From Prinia subflava (taxonomy: Eukaryota > Chordata > Aves > Passeriformes > Cisticolidae), in assembly GCF_021018805.1 (NCBI RefSeq), contig NW_026960614.1, positions 1,674,001-1,738,000 on the forward strand: 64,000 bases of DNA, given 5' to 3'. Made by a program: the position numbers and the translations under genes. The notes below the pieces were generated by a model, which had not been told where the DNA came from, ran no database searches, and saw nothing but the letters and a program-made list of their open reading frames with translations. Shown one piece after another: positions 30,712 through 40,385 of this stretch. Position 1 is the first letter of the stretch; the number at the start of each line of letters is the position of its first letter.

Positions 30712-31250
30712 TCAAATTACTAAAAATATAATTAGTAAAATTATCAGATTTTCAAGGATAGACTTCATCCATGAACTCACATTCCATCCTAATCCTTCAA
30801 AGATTTTACCCAACCAGCTAGTAGCTAAATCCTTTTGTTCCTTTTGTGCCTCATGCTCTATTTGTTTTAACTGACTGATGTCATGTTCTACATCTGCAGT
30901 TACATTTGGGATGTGGATGCAGCAATGGTCGATTTGTCCCTTTAAATATCCACACACTCCGTGCTCTTTCAAAATTAACATATCTAAAGCCAAACGATTT
31001 TGCAGGGTCATTTTGGTGGTGGCCTGTAATTGCACATTGAGTTCCCTAAATCCCTCTCGTGTGATTCTTGCTAATCTGTCTACCTGACCTGTGAGTCTAT
31101 ATAGCATTTCTCGATTTCGATAATTTGCAATGGGACCAAACAAGGATTCTAGGGCCCACCCAATCTTTACTCCACTAGAGGGTTCCTCCCATGTGTCATC
31201 TGGGTTCTTGTCCTCTGAGACATCTCATTTTGCTTTTATTTGCAAGGGTT
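30712..31250 (-). pseudogene. env: gamma2 env TM with C-x9-CC loop
   Basis: The frame 30712-31143 (143 codons) is open. A heptad helix precedes 'LQNRLALDMLILKEHG', the conserved immunosuppressive-like domain of class I TM, then Cys, nine residues, Cys-Cys (30919-30957), then a second helix, a Trp-rich membrane-proximal part and a hydrophobic anchor at the end ('LIILLIIFLVI'). The usual loop in this class is C-x6-CC. Upstream to 31250 the frame has a TGA near 31225. A short cytoplasmic tail, if any, is lost. Confidence 0.85.
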
Positions 31251-32334
31251 CACTGCTCCCATTAAATGGGGATTTCTTCCAAATTGGACATAAAGTGGGA
31301 AGGCCCAGGGTGATTTCTCTTACCTCCCCGTCCATAGGCAAGTGTGTTGTCCATGTGCCATCACTCATTGCCCATACAAATGGTCCTGGACTTCGAATTG
31401 TACTCCTGCTACATCCTACTATAATCTTGGAATCTATTTTGCCTTGTTTGTGTTTAATTTTCCTGCAGGCACAGCCAATTCATAAGGCTACTGCCAATGG
31501 TGACCACTGTTTTATTTCCAGATTATCAGAGGTGCAATCATAAATTTTATTACATACCCACCAACTTACCTTATTTGCCTCTTTCTGACTGCTAGTACCA
31601 GTATTCGTCACTGTGGGATCTGTCTCATTTTCAGAGCCTTTCCATTTAATGCACCAGGGTGTGCTTTCCATATATTGGAATTTCTGGAGGATGCTCATAG
31701 ACCATGCACTGTCCCAGGGTTCCAGTCCTTTCCAATCCTTTTCTTCACATTTCCACACCACAACACTCTCTGTAGCGTTGTCCCTGATCTTTTGATAGCG
31801 TAGAAACCAACATTGCCATTTTGCAAGGTCTTGGTCCTTAACCCCCCACTCTACTATTTCTCCTAATTTGCCACTTCTAAGAATGCACTCTGATTTTCTC
31901 ATAGGTTGCATATAGGAACTCTCTGTTATCTTCCAGTACTCTCTGACCACTGCCCTTGACTCTGGTACTTGTTTACATTTGACTGTTTTGTTCCCTCCTA
32001 TTTCAGGTAATTTTGATGTTGTTATTCTCTGGCTTACTGGGTCTCCTGCTGCCTTTGGTATTGGCAGACAGGCCGTTATTCTGCTGGTATTATGCATTTT
32101 GGCAAAGTCTCTGACCAATCCAATCATTACATTCTCAGCCCGAATTTCATTAGAAATTTCCATTACTTGTGTCTTTGCCTGTATCTCTCTCTTCATTCTA
32201 GAATGAAGAGTTGTTAGTTGACCCTTCTGTATCCCATATCCCAAAGTAACAGCAATCCCTACTGGTGACATGAGTATCCATGAAATTAACATTACCCACA
32301 AGAAGAGCATGAGCACAGTTACCAATACCATTTG
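31251..32334 (-). pseudogene. env: gamma2 env SU
   Basis: The minus frame 31480-32505 overlaps the pol end; the Env start is probably the ATG near 32334 before a hydrophobic signal peptide ('VLMLFLWVMLISWILMSPVG'). The SU is about 330 residues with many Trp and Cys ('AKWQCWFLRYQK', 'STPWCIKWKG', 'VSWWVCNKIYDC') and N-linked sites. It stops at 31480 by a point change and continues to the TM region in the same frame. SU of this pattern binds the receptor; the specific one is unknown. Confidence 0.82.
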
Positions 32335-32344
32335 AACAGTTACA

Positions 32345-32528
32345 GACGTTTTAGCCTCAGCTTTGTCGGTCCTATAGTTTCTATAGCCCACGATTGGACT
32401 CCACAAGGGACCTTCTTCACGTGCGTGTAGTGTATCCAGGGTTCCACTCCAGCCACTTTGACTGCTGTAAAGGTGGTTAGCAGTACCCGATGGGGACCAG
32501 TCCACTTCTCTTTTAGTGGTTCTTCGTT
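32345..32528 (-). pseudogene. pol: gamma2 pol: integrase C-terminal end
   Basis: Continuation of integrase after a TAG at 32526-32528 that replaces Trp of gamma1. It carries the end of the SH3-like C-domain and overlaps env. Confidence 0.8.
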
Positions 32529-33956
32529 CTAGGTTCTGATGTATACTTCATCTCCTGGTTCGGTATTGTGGACTGGATTCTCCAGGGCCAGTGGTCTGTT
32601 CCACACGAGAACACTTCGAAGCCGAGCTAGAGTTTTTCCGAGGGACAGAACATAATTGTACACATCTTGTTTCCCTGTGACATGAACATTTGGACTGGGG
32701 TTAGGAGATTCATATGGTTTCCCATACAATATTTCATAAGGACTAACTGACATCCCACTCCTAGGCTTTATCTGAACCCTCAGCAATGCGATTGGCAAAG
32801 CCTGTGGCCACTGCAGTTTGGCTTCCTGGCATATTTTACTGATCTGCCTCTTCAGTGTCTGGTTCATTCTTTCTACTTGCCCACTTGACTGGGGTCTCCA
32901 TGGTGTGTGGAGGTCCCAAGATATTCCCAATAACTTGCTTACCTCTTGTACCATCGTGGCTATGAAGTGTGGGCCTCTGTCTGATGATATCCCTAGGGGC
33001 ACCCCAAACCTGGGAATGATCTCCTGTAATAACCACTTAACTGTTTCCTTTGCTTGGTTTGTGCGACAGGGAAGGGCTTCTGGCCATCCAGAAAACGTGT
33101 CAACCCCTACTAACAGGTATTTGTATCCCCGAGTTCTTGGCAGTTCTGCAAAATCCACTTGCCAATAATCTCCTGGTTCTATTCCTATCCGAATTCTGCC
33201 TAACTGTGCCTGTCGTCTAGCTACGGGATTGTTTTTCAGACAGATTTCACATTTAGACATTACTGACTTGGCCATTGTTTGCATCCGTACTGAGATTGGG
33301 TGTTGTCTCAACCACTTTACCAACGCCTCTGCACCCCAGTGACACTCATTATGTTTTACCTGTAAAATTACTCTCATTACCAAAGGAGGTACCACTATTT
33401 GCCCTTGTGCAGTTACATACCACCCTTCTGCGTTCTTCTGTGCCTCTGGCAGTTGTGCTAGTCTGTCATCTTCTATTGTATATTTTGGCTTCGGAGGCAA
33501 ATTAAATTGAGAGATATTAAGTCTTGATGGTATCAATGCCATTGTTTTCTGCACCTCTCGCGCTACCTGACGGGCTGCCCAATCTTCTCTTCGATTTCCT
33601 TCACAAATTTTGGAGTTGCTTGATTGATGTGCCTTGCAGTGCATGATTGCTACTTGTTCAGGTTTTTGTACTGCATCTATCAGTTGTAGGACTGCATCTT
33701 GATGTTTAATATTTGTCCCTTGGGAGGACAGCAGTCCTCTTTCTTTCCATAAAGCTCCGTGTACATGCACTACTCCGAAGGCATATTTGGAATCAGTCCA
33801 TATATTCACTGTCTTCCCTTCACTCAGCTCGAGTGCTCTGGTTAATGCGATTAGTTCTGCCCTTTGTGCAGACGCGTTAGGTGGTAGTGCTTTTGCCTCT
33901 ATTACTACATCAATTGTGGTTACCGCATATCCCGCGTATCTGGTTCCGTTTTCCAT
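32529..33956 (-). CDS. pol: gamma2 pol: RNase H end and integrase
   Basis: 475 open codons: RNase H with 'IWTDSKYAF' and the Glu-bearing 'AQRAELIAL', then integrase with zinc site ('HNECHWG', 'CEICLKN') and the full catalytic set: Asp in 'QVDFAEL', Asp in 'SDRGPHF' and Glu in 'GQVERMNQ'. At the place where gamma1 has a TGA (27938) this copy reads Trp. It ends at the TAG near 32527. Confidence 0.9.
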   Translation of the reverse strand: MENGTRYAGYAVTTIDVVIEAKALPPNASAQRAELIALTRALELSEGKTVNIWTDSKYAFGVVHVHGALWKERGLLSSQGTNIKHQDAVLQLIDAVQKPEQVAIMHCKAHQSSNSKICEGNRREDWAARQVAREVQKTMALIPSRLNISQFNLPPKPKYTIEDDRLAQLPEAQKNAEGWYVTAQGQIVVPPLVMRVILQVKHNECHWGAEALVKWLRQHPISVRMQTMAKSVMSKCEICLKNNPVARRQAQLGRIRIGIEPGDYWQVDFAELPRTRGYKYLLVGVDTFSGWPEALPCRTNQAKETVKWLLQEIIPRFGVPLGISSDRGPHFIATMVQEVSKLLGISWDLHTPWRPQSSGQVERMNQTLKRQISKICQEAKLQWPQALPIALLRVQIKPRSGMSVSPYEILYGKPYESPNPSPNVHVTGKQDVYNYVLSLGKTLARLRSVLVWNRPLALENPVHNTEPGDEVYIRT

Positions 33957-33992
33957 GAAGCTGCTTCCATCTGTAAAGAGTTCCCACTCTGG

Positions 33993-35174
33993 TTACTCTA
34001 GGCGGACATCCTTCAGATCTGTTCTTGCTGAATAGGTGTGCTCGATGAATTCTAGACAGTTATGCTCTAATGGACCTTCCTCAGCTGTGGCACCTAGATA
34101 TAGAGCTGGATTCAAGAGGTTAGTTGTTTTTAGTGCAACGTCATCCTGCTCAGTCAGAGTTACTTGAAATTTCATCATCCGGCTTGGAGAGAGCCAATGG
34201 CCCCCCTTTTGTTTCAGGACTGTAGTTACCATGTGTGGCACATAGACATCTATGTGTCTTCCCATCGTGAGCTTCCTGGCTTCCTGTATCAGCAGCACGG
34301 TAGCTGCCACTGCCCGCAGACATGAAGGCCATCCGGCACTTACGTTGTCGAGTTGTTTGGAAAAGTAACCCACCGGCCTTTTCCAGCTTCCCAGTCGTTG
34401 GGTCAGGACTCCCAGTGCCAGTCGCTGCCTTTCATGCACGTACAGCTGAAAGTCTTTAGACAGATCAGGTAACCCCAAAGCAGGAGCAGTTGTCAGTGCT
34501 TCCTTTAACTTCTGGAAGGCCTCTTTCTGTGGTTTGCCCCAGGTGAACGGCTGCGTCTTCTGAGCCTCGTACAAGGGTTTTGCAATCAGTCCATAGTCCA
34601 TGATCCACAGGCGACACCACCCTGTCATTCCGAGGAAGATCCGCAGCTCGTGTGGATTCTGGGGCTCTGGAATAGCACAGATAGCTTGAATACGATTAGT
34701 ACCCAGTTTTCTCTGCCCTTGTGAGATTTCACATCCCAGGTAAATCACAGTCTGTTGGGCAATTTGTGCTTTTTCTCTGGATACCTTATACCCTCCCATT
34801 CCTAATAAATTTAAGATCTCAATGGTTACCTTTATGCAGGTCATTTCTTCCTCTGTTGCAATCAAAATGTCATCTACATACTGGAGTAATAAATACTGGT
34901 CTCTTGGTACTTGCCCTTCTCTGGTCCAGATTTCCAGTTCTTTTGCCAGTTGACTTCCAAAGAGAGTGGGGGACCCCTTGTACCCCATCGGTAATAGAGT
35001 CCAGGTGAGCTGAGTTTTTCTTCCACTTTCTGGATGTTCCCACTCAAAGGCAAATAGTTTCCTACTTTCTTGGTCAAGGGGTATACAGAAGAAAGCATCT
35101 TTTAAGTCAATTACAGTAAACCATTTATATATCTCTTTTACGGATGCTAACAATGTATAGGCAGTGGCAACCAC
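33993..35174 (-). CDS. pol: gamma2 pol: RT palm to connection
   Basis: 393 open codons with 'TVIDLKDAFF' and 'QYVDDILIAT', differing from gamma1 at only about five residues. It begins after a 4-bp loss near 35174 and ends at a TAA (Gln in gamma1) near 33992; 'LFTDGSS' of RNase H follows at once. Confidence 0.9.
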   Translation of the reverse strand: MVATAYTLLASVKEIYKWFTVIDLKDAFFCIPLDQESRKLFAFEWEHPESGRKTQLTWTLLPMGYKGSPTLFGSQLAKELEIWTREGQVPRDQYLLLQYVDDILIATEEEMTCIKVTIEILNLLGMGGYKVSREKAQIAQQTVIYLGCEISQGQRKLGTNRIQAICAIPEPQNPHELRIFLGMTGWCRLWIMDYGLIAKPLYEAQKTQPFTWGKPQKEAFQKLKEALTTAPALGLPDLSKDFQLYVHERQRLALGVLTQRLGSWKRPVGYFSKQLDNVSAGWPSCLRAVAATVLLIQEARKLTMGRHIDVYVPHMVTTVLKQKGGHWLSPSRMMKFQVTLTEQDDVALKTTNLLNPALYLGATAEEGPLEHNCLEFIEHTYSARTDLKDVRLE

Positions 35175-35446
35175 TGGATGTCTTTGGTTATTTCATTTAT
35201 ACCTCTTAAATCCTGTACAAGTCTATACTCACCATTGGGTTTCTTCACTGGGAAAATTGGGGTGTTGTATTCTGATTCACATTCCTCTAGAATTCGATAT
35301 TTTAAAAATTTATCAATGGTCTTTGCTATTTCCTGTCGTGCTTCTGGTTTTATAGGGTATTGTTTGATTCGTACAGCCTTTGCTCCTTCTTTTAACTCTA
35401 CATGTACCGGTTGTGCCAATTTGGATTTTCCAGGTACATCTGTTTC
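35147..35446 (-). pseudogene. pol: gamma2 pol: RT N-terminal fingers
   Basis: Open from 35419 to 35147 ('VKKPNGEYRLVQDLRGINE'), with a TAG at 35447-35449 just upstream where gamma1 has Trp. The 4-bp deletion ends the frame. Confidence 0.85.
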
Positions 35447-36466
35447 CTAGACAGAGGGAATTACTGCATCCTCTACTTCTTTAGGAATATTAGAAATTGG
35501 TTTTTCTTTTATCATCAAAATCTTTCTTGTCATTACGAGTTCACCATTCTCAAAAGTAATTACTGCCTCTAGTGCTGCCAGTAGATCGCGCCCTAAGAGC
35601 GGAGTTGGGCAGTCTGGCATATATAAGAATTCATGGGTCAAGATCTTATCTTCAAAGCTCAGTTCTAGAGGTTGCAAGAATGGCTGTACCTCCTCCTTCC
35701 CTGTGGCTTTAATGACTGCTGCTGACTTGTTTTCGATTTTCCCCGCAAGATAATTTAGTACAGAATGTGTGGCCCCTGTGTCAATGAGAAAATCTACGTC
35801 TTTTCTTTCTAAATGCAAAGTCACCATGGGCTCCCTTGATCCTGGCTCTCTCCCTTGTAAAACCATGACCCTGGCTACACCATCCAGCTGATGCTCACCA
35901 CTCTGATTAAACATACTGTCTAACTGAGGCTGACCATTCTGGCTAAACTGGTTTGGACACTCCCTTTTCCAGTGTCCCTCCATCCGACAATATGCACACT
36001 GATTCAGACCTAGTCTGCCATGACCAGAACCTCTGCCAAAGCCACCTCTATTACCACCACAACCGACTCTTCCACGTCCTCGCCCCTGTCTCTGTAAAAC
36101 TGCCAAAAGACTTTGCCCCTGTTTCTTGGCAACTTCTCTGTCTCTGTTATTATAAACCTTCCAGGCAACCTGTCGGAGTTTATCCAGGTTTCTTAACTCT
36201 TCACCTTCTAGTTTCTGTAGCTTTTTCCCAATATCTTCCTGTGCTTGGCCCAGAAAAATAAAGGCAAGCTGAGTTCTTCCTTGCTCACTGTCTACCTGAA
36301 GATCAGTATATCTTCTAGCTGCTTCCTTAAGTCTTTCTAGAAAGGCAGTGGGAGATTCTTTCTTTTCCTGTCGAATTTCATACAGCTTAGACCAGTTCAT
36401 ACTCTTAGGTATTGCCTGTTGAACACTGATTGAAATCCGCTCCTGATATCCCTTTAGCCTCAGCAT
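35447..36466 (-). CDS. gag: gamma2 gag-pro: capsid end, nucleocapsid, protease in one frame
   Basis: 339 open codons run from the end of capsid ('SPTAFLERLKEAARRYTD', class I pattern) through one zinc knuckle 'CAYCRMEGHWKREC' into protease with an intact 'DFLIDTGATHS' active site and 'LLGRDLLAA'. No stop or shift lies between nucleocapsid and protease, unlike murine leukaemia-type viruses, which have a stop there. The first 20 codons differ much more from gamma1 than the rest, so the mosaic boundary lies here (about 36.4 kb). Confidence 0.9.
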   Translation of the reverse strand: MLRLKGYQERISISVQQAIPKSMNWSKLYEIRQEKKESPTAFLERLKEAARRYTDLQVDSEQGRTQLAFIFLGQAQEDIGKKLQKLEGEELRNLDKLRQVAWKVYNNRDREVAKKQGQSLLAVLQRQGRGRGRVGCGGNRGGFGRGSGHGRLGLNQCAYCRMEGHWKRECPNQFSQNGQPQLDSMFNQSGEHQLDGVARVMVLQGREPGSREPMVTLHLERKDVDFLIDTGATHSVLNYLAGKIENKSAAVIKATGKEEVQPFLQPLELSFEDKILTHEFLYMPDCPTPLLGRDLLAALEAVITFENGELVMTRKILMIKEKPISNIPKEVEDAVIPSV

Positions 36467-36764
36467 ATCTACTCTAGATAGGTCATTAGCATCCTACTCC
36501 GGATCTGCAGTGGGAAAATTGTAATCCAAATTCCCTGTCACCAAACCATTTCGTATGTCTTCTCTAGCTCTTTCTCTTGCTGCCCAAAGTACCATGTCCC
36601 TTTCTGTCTCATCCATCAGTGTCTAATATCACATGAACATCTTCCCAATCAGGGTTCTGAGTTTTCATTATCATCTTAACCACGCGAGCTACTTTATCTG
36701 GGTTTTCTCTATGTGTTCCAGCTGATTGTTTCCATATGACTAAATCAGCTGGTGAAAAGGGTAC
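36467..36764 (-). pseudogene. gag: gamma2 gag: capsid N-part
   Basis: Capsid in broken frames ('NPDWEDVH'-like, stop near 36497), matching gamma1 24240-24545 with clearly more differences than in pol. It is interrupted at 36764 by the solo LTR. Confidence 0.8.
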
Positions 36765-38123
36765 TGTTGGAGTCCATGTTTCCATGGATCCTCCGCAGAG
36801 AGTGAGAAGTACAGAGACAGAATTAAAACCTTTAGAAAAATTAGAATATATAAAGCTTTAGATGCATAAAATAGAAATCTAACCCTCAGCCTTAAGTTTT
36901 ACATGCCCTAAGTCCTAGTTGTCAGTGTAGAAGGACACAGCTTCAGGCCTAGTGATAGAGTATAGACATAACAAAAATAGGGTAGAGTGCTGTTTGTAAT
37001 TTGTATGAACTTTATGTAGGGAAGACAGAGTTTTTCATATATGCTAAGATAGAATTTTTCTACATAACAAGATAGAACTTTATGCTAGTAAGACAGAGTT
37101 TTACATTAATAGATATGCTATGTGCGTAGGTTTTGACGCTGTTTTTCGTAGTTTTTACGAACTTTAGAATTGTATCTAGATTGGCTAGTGTGTAGATAAA
37201 AAATATGAATATGCATTTCTAACTTATGCATAAAAAGCCTCTGAGTTGGAAGTTAAGGGTCGATTGATCAATCCGATCTATCGATCCAACCTCCACCTTC
37301 CGCAGCCTGAGAAAAGAGCCCTGCCAGGGAGCCGAATGGGATTCTAAAGGTACCATCTATTGTTGCCTGGGATCTGGGCCCTGGGGTCCCGTCCCTTCCC
37401 CCTGCGAGGGTTCGGGACCCTGGGACCCCTCCTTGCCCCTGCAATCTCGCCCCTTCCCTTTCCCCCTCCGTGTTTGCCCTGGAACTCTGTTCGGGGCTGC
37501 TGGGGAGTCTGCGAGGGTCCAGGACCCCGGGATCTCCTTCCTGTCTCTGCAACCGGGAATTGTGTGGGTTTGGGACCCCGGGACCCCTCCTTGTCCCTGT
37601 GACCCCCCGGACGGGAACTCTGTGTGGTTTGGGATCCCTCACTGTCATCGTGACCCCGCGAACGAGGGCTCTGCTTGAGTTTGGAATTTTGGGGCCCCTT
37701 TCTGTTGTTGTGATCCCCGCGGCTGGGACCCCTGTCTGGGATCTGTGATCTTGTGATCCCTTTCTGTTATTGTGACCCCACGGTTAGAAGATCCTGCTTG
37801 GGGTCAGGAGATGGGAGACTGATTTACCTAGAGGCTGTAATGTCAGATTTGTGCTTTGCTTATAGTCTTACTAGTTTTGCTTGTTAGGAATTCTATGCTT
37901 TGCTTGCTGTTTCATTAGAACTTCGCATGTTAAGATTTCTGTGCTTTAGCTATTGTTTTATTTAGACTTTGCTTGTTTATGTTTATAATTGATTGTATTG
38001 TAAAGCCACTCTTAGAACTCTCGCACCTTCAGATACATGCTTTTATATAATAAACCACTCTGCTTAGATACTAAAATGCTGTAAGACCTATAAAGACTTT
38101 TTATCCGAAAAACGACCTCAGCA
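36765..38123 (+). mobile_element. Solo LTR, family U (TSD GGGTAC), long R
   Basis: A 1359-bp LTR from TGTTGGAGTCCATG to CGACCTCAGCA, flanked by GGGTAC at 36759-36764 and 38124-38129, inserted in gamma2 gag. A TATA-like cataaaaagcc is at 37227-37237 and aataaa at 38049, about 820 bp apart, so R is unusually long. A GC-rich degenerate tandem repeat fills much of R. Relatives: 1-484 (minus) and 62649-63328. Confidence 0.93.
37365..37800 (+). repeat. Degenerate GC-rich tandem repeat in LTR U
   Basis: About six units of roughly 55-65 bp built on the phrase gggaccccgggacccctcc ... gtccctgtgacccc. Open frames across it on both strands (37268-37648, 37360-37748) are by-products of the repeat. Confidence 0.7.
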
Positions 38124-39193
38124 GGGTACCTTTACAATGACAGGTCCATTAGTTCCCACCCTTTGCCTTAGTGGTGCAATAATTGTTCTCTTTTGTTTGC
38201 CTGATTTTAATATACCCTTTCTTGCCTTAGGCCACGCCGGGGCCAGTTTTCCTCGTGTTCGGTGAGCTACTGGGACATCTAACCTATCTGCTTCACTGTC
38301 ACTACTTTCTATTCTATCTTCCTTCTCTGCATCCTCCCTTTGCTTCCGCCTCACAATCACATTCTGGACAGGCGAATCTGGCAGAGGAGAGTACAGGGGG
38401 GCAGAGGAGACAGGAGCTGGCAAAGGAGGTGTAGGTGGGAGCGGAGTGTACCCTTGAACCGGTGTTGGAGGAGGAATAAATCTTTGTGCAGGCGTCGGCG
38501 GGGGGCAGGATAGCTTTGAGCAGGTATATGTGGAGAAGGGGGGTTTCTCTGAGCAGGCGGAGGAGGAGCAGGCACAGGCAAAGGAGGATAATTACCTTCA
38601 GCAAACAAAGATTGGGGGGAAACATATTTTGCTGGCATGAGCGAGGGAGGGGTAAGAGAATCAGGTGGGGTCAGGGTGAGTGGGGTAGAATTCAGTGTCG
38701 AGGGGGCTGTGGTGGATTCAGGGGCCATAGGGGCTACTAATAAATCTGGGTCCAGTTCATCTCCTCCTCCTCCCAAAGCTTCACTTAAAATTGCATGCTG
38801 CATACAACATTTATCTTGGACCCAAGCCAGGCACTTATTTTCAAGCCTAACTGCTTCTAGGCTGCTATCCTCCCACCAAAATGGTTTCTTAAGCAAGCAT
38901 AGAAATAAATCCAGCTATGGGATCTGTTCTAACATTCCATCTTGTGTACAAAGCGATCTAAGTTGCATAATAACCTACACATCAAAAGGCCCGTTCTGTG
39001 GCCAGCTCTGGTTCTCAGGCAAAGCATATTTTGGCCAGCTCACATTACAGTACTCAATCAATTTATCTTTTCATAATTCCTGACCAAAATTCCCCTCTTT
39101 CCAATGTGCCAACAAACAACCCAAAGGAGAAGAACTGGGTATAGAGGCATTATTGCTGCCCAAAACCCCTTTTAACCCTTTTAGTTTCTCCAT
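38124..39193 (-). pseudogene. gag: gamma2 gag: matrix and proline-rich region
   Basis: Start ATG at 39193 ('MEKLKG', as in gamma1). Matrix is broken. The Pro-rich region is open in 38357-38896 and other frames ('STTAPSTLNSTPLTLTPP') and lacks the second 'VPVPPPPAQ' unit of gamma1. The segment 38118-38423 returns to the capsid frame ('VAHRTRGKLAPAW'). Differences from gamma1 are frequent (about 11 in 55 residues in one stretch). Confidence 0.82.
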
Positions 39194-39485
39194 ATTACAG
39201 ATGCATTAAAAAAACCCACAGATGCCGAACCTGTAACGCTTTCGCGATGTCTGACGGACGGCTGCCTAGGCAATACCACCAAAAATTCTTTTAGCCCAAC
39301 CAAGCGCAGCTTTTCTGCATCTTATTTGGCAGGCCCCCCAGACCAGACCAGAAAATAAAGAACCTTACCTCTCACCAGGGGTCGTTGTGAGCGGTGAGGG
39401 TCGTGGCGCCGATGGGCTCCCCAAGAAATCACGCAGTGCCGGCTGGAGCGTGATCGGGTGGCAGGGTCCTGGCTGCGCCCACAAG

Positions 39486-39503
39486 GTCCCATCTGCGTCA
39501 CCA
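39486..39503 (-). promoter_or_regulatory. gamma2 primer-binding site (putative)
   Basis: On the minus strand TGGTGACGCAGATGGGAC, three bases after the LTR. The primer is not assigned. Confidence 0.55.
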
Positions 39504-39506
39504 AAA

Positions 39507-39957
39507 TGTTAGCGTAGGAAAACATATAACCACACAAAGGCGATCATATGCGGTTCTTTATTTGAGCGTGCACGGGACACAGGGCATGGAATGCCCAAAT
39601 CTTGTGCCCAAGGATACAGAGGTGCTTTGTGTTTTTATAGCTTCTAGTTATACATACGTTAACTAGCATCCACCCCTAGATACTGGTTCTCCTATTTCTT
39701 AGTTACTATCTCAAATCATACCTATGCTTTACCCTGAGTTATACTTGATTTGGTTAAAACAATGCTTCTCAATTATCTCCTGGGCTGGAGTCACACTTGA
39801 TTCAATTAAAACAATAGTATGAGGCTGGTTGCAGAAAGCTGACTTTTGTTCCAAGGCCAGGCTGCGTCAGGTTTCAGGCCATGCGTCTTCTACCTTCCCC
39901 CCACCACACGCAGTTAGCTTATAGAGAAATTATTATTTTTTTAACCCTCCACTATCA
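39507..39957 (-). repeat. gamma2 5' LTR (subfamily b)
   Basis: On the minus strand TGATAGTGGAGGG (39957) to CTACGCTAACA (39507), 451 bp. It shares TGATAG and many U3 variants with the solo LTR 57093-57541 and differs plainly from the gamma2 3' LTR. Confidence 0.92.
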
Positions 39958-40260
39958 GGTGTGTACCTCAGCCTGTTCTCCAGCGCATGAAAGGAACTTC
40001 CAAAAAAGCTTTTCAAATTATGCCTACCAAAGATGCTCAAATAAGTTATATTTTTATTAAACAGTCTCCTTCTGAGCCCTTCCTAGATTTTATAGACGGG
40101 CTTCATGCTGTGGTAAAGAGTCAAATAGAAGACCTAGAGTTACAACAAAAGATGATTCTAGAAGTGGCGCAAACCAATGCTAATGAGGTTTGCAAAAGAG
40201 TCATCCTGGGACTGACTCCCTGTTGATCCACCTCCAACCCTGGACCTCCTCGTTGAGATG
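39958..40260 (+). pseudogene. gag: beta2 gag capsid C-terminal domain
   Basis: The frame 39987-40226 carries the major homology region in class II form ('IKQSPSEPFLDFIDGL') and 'TNANEVCKRVILGL'. The gag region between 30001 and here is about 250 codons short of a full Gag, so sequence was lost when gamma2 formed. Nucleocapsid knuckles are not recognisable after 40260. Confidence 0.78.
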
Positions 40261-40385
40261 GGCACGAAGCAAGCCATCATAGACCCAGAAGAATTGTGAA
40301 AAGGACCTGGGCTCAGAAGCAGGACTGCAGCGCCAACCACCATCCTACCTCAACCACCAGTGGCTAAGAGTGTCACACGTCACCA

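Larger units (their letters stand above)
30002..39957 (-). mobile_element. Gammaretrovirus-like provirus gamma2 (inverted partner, no TSD)
   Basis: Full set on the minus strand: 5' LTR 39507-39957, PBS, gag, pro, pol, env with TM, polypurine tract, 3' LTR 30002-30465; a solo LTR is nested at 36765-38123. The flanks (AGAGC left, GGTGT right) do not match, and the two LTRs belong to different subfamilies. From env to mid-gag it is almost the same as gamma1; from about 36.4 kb rightward it is clearly more different. Confidence 0.92.

Noticed and set aside
37268..37748. Overlapping frames of 80-126 codons on both strands
   Set aside because: By-products of the GC-rich tandem repeat in LTR U.
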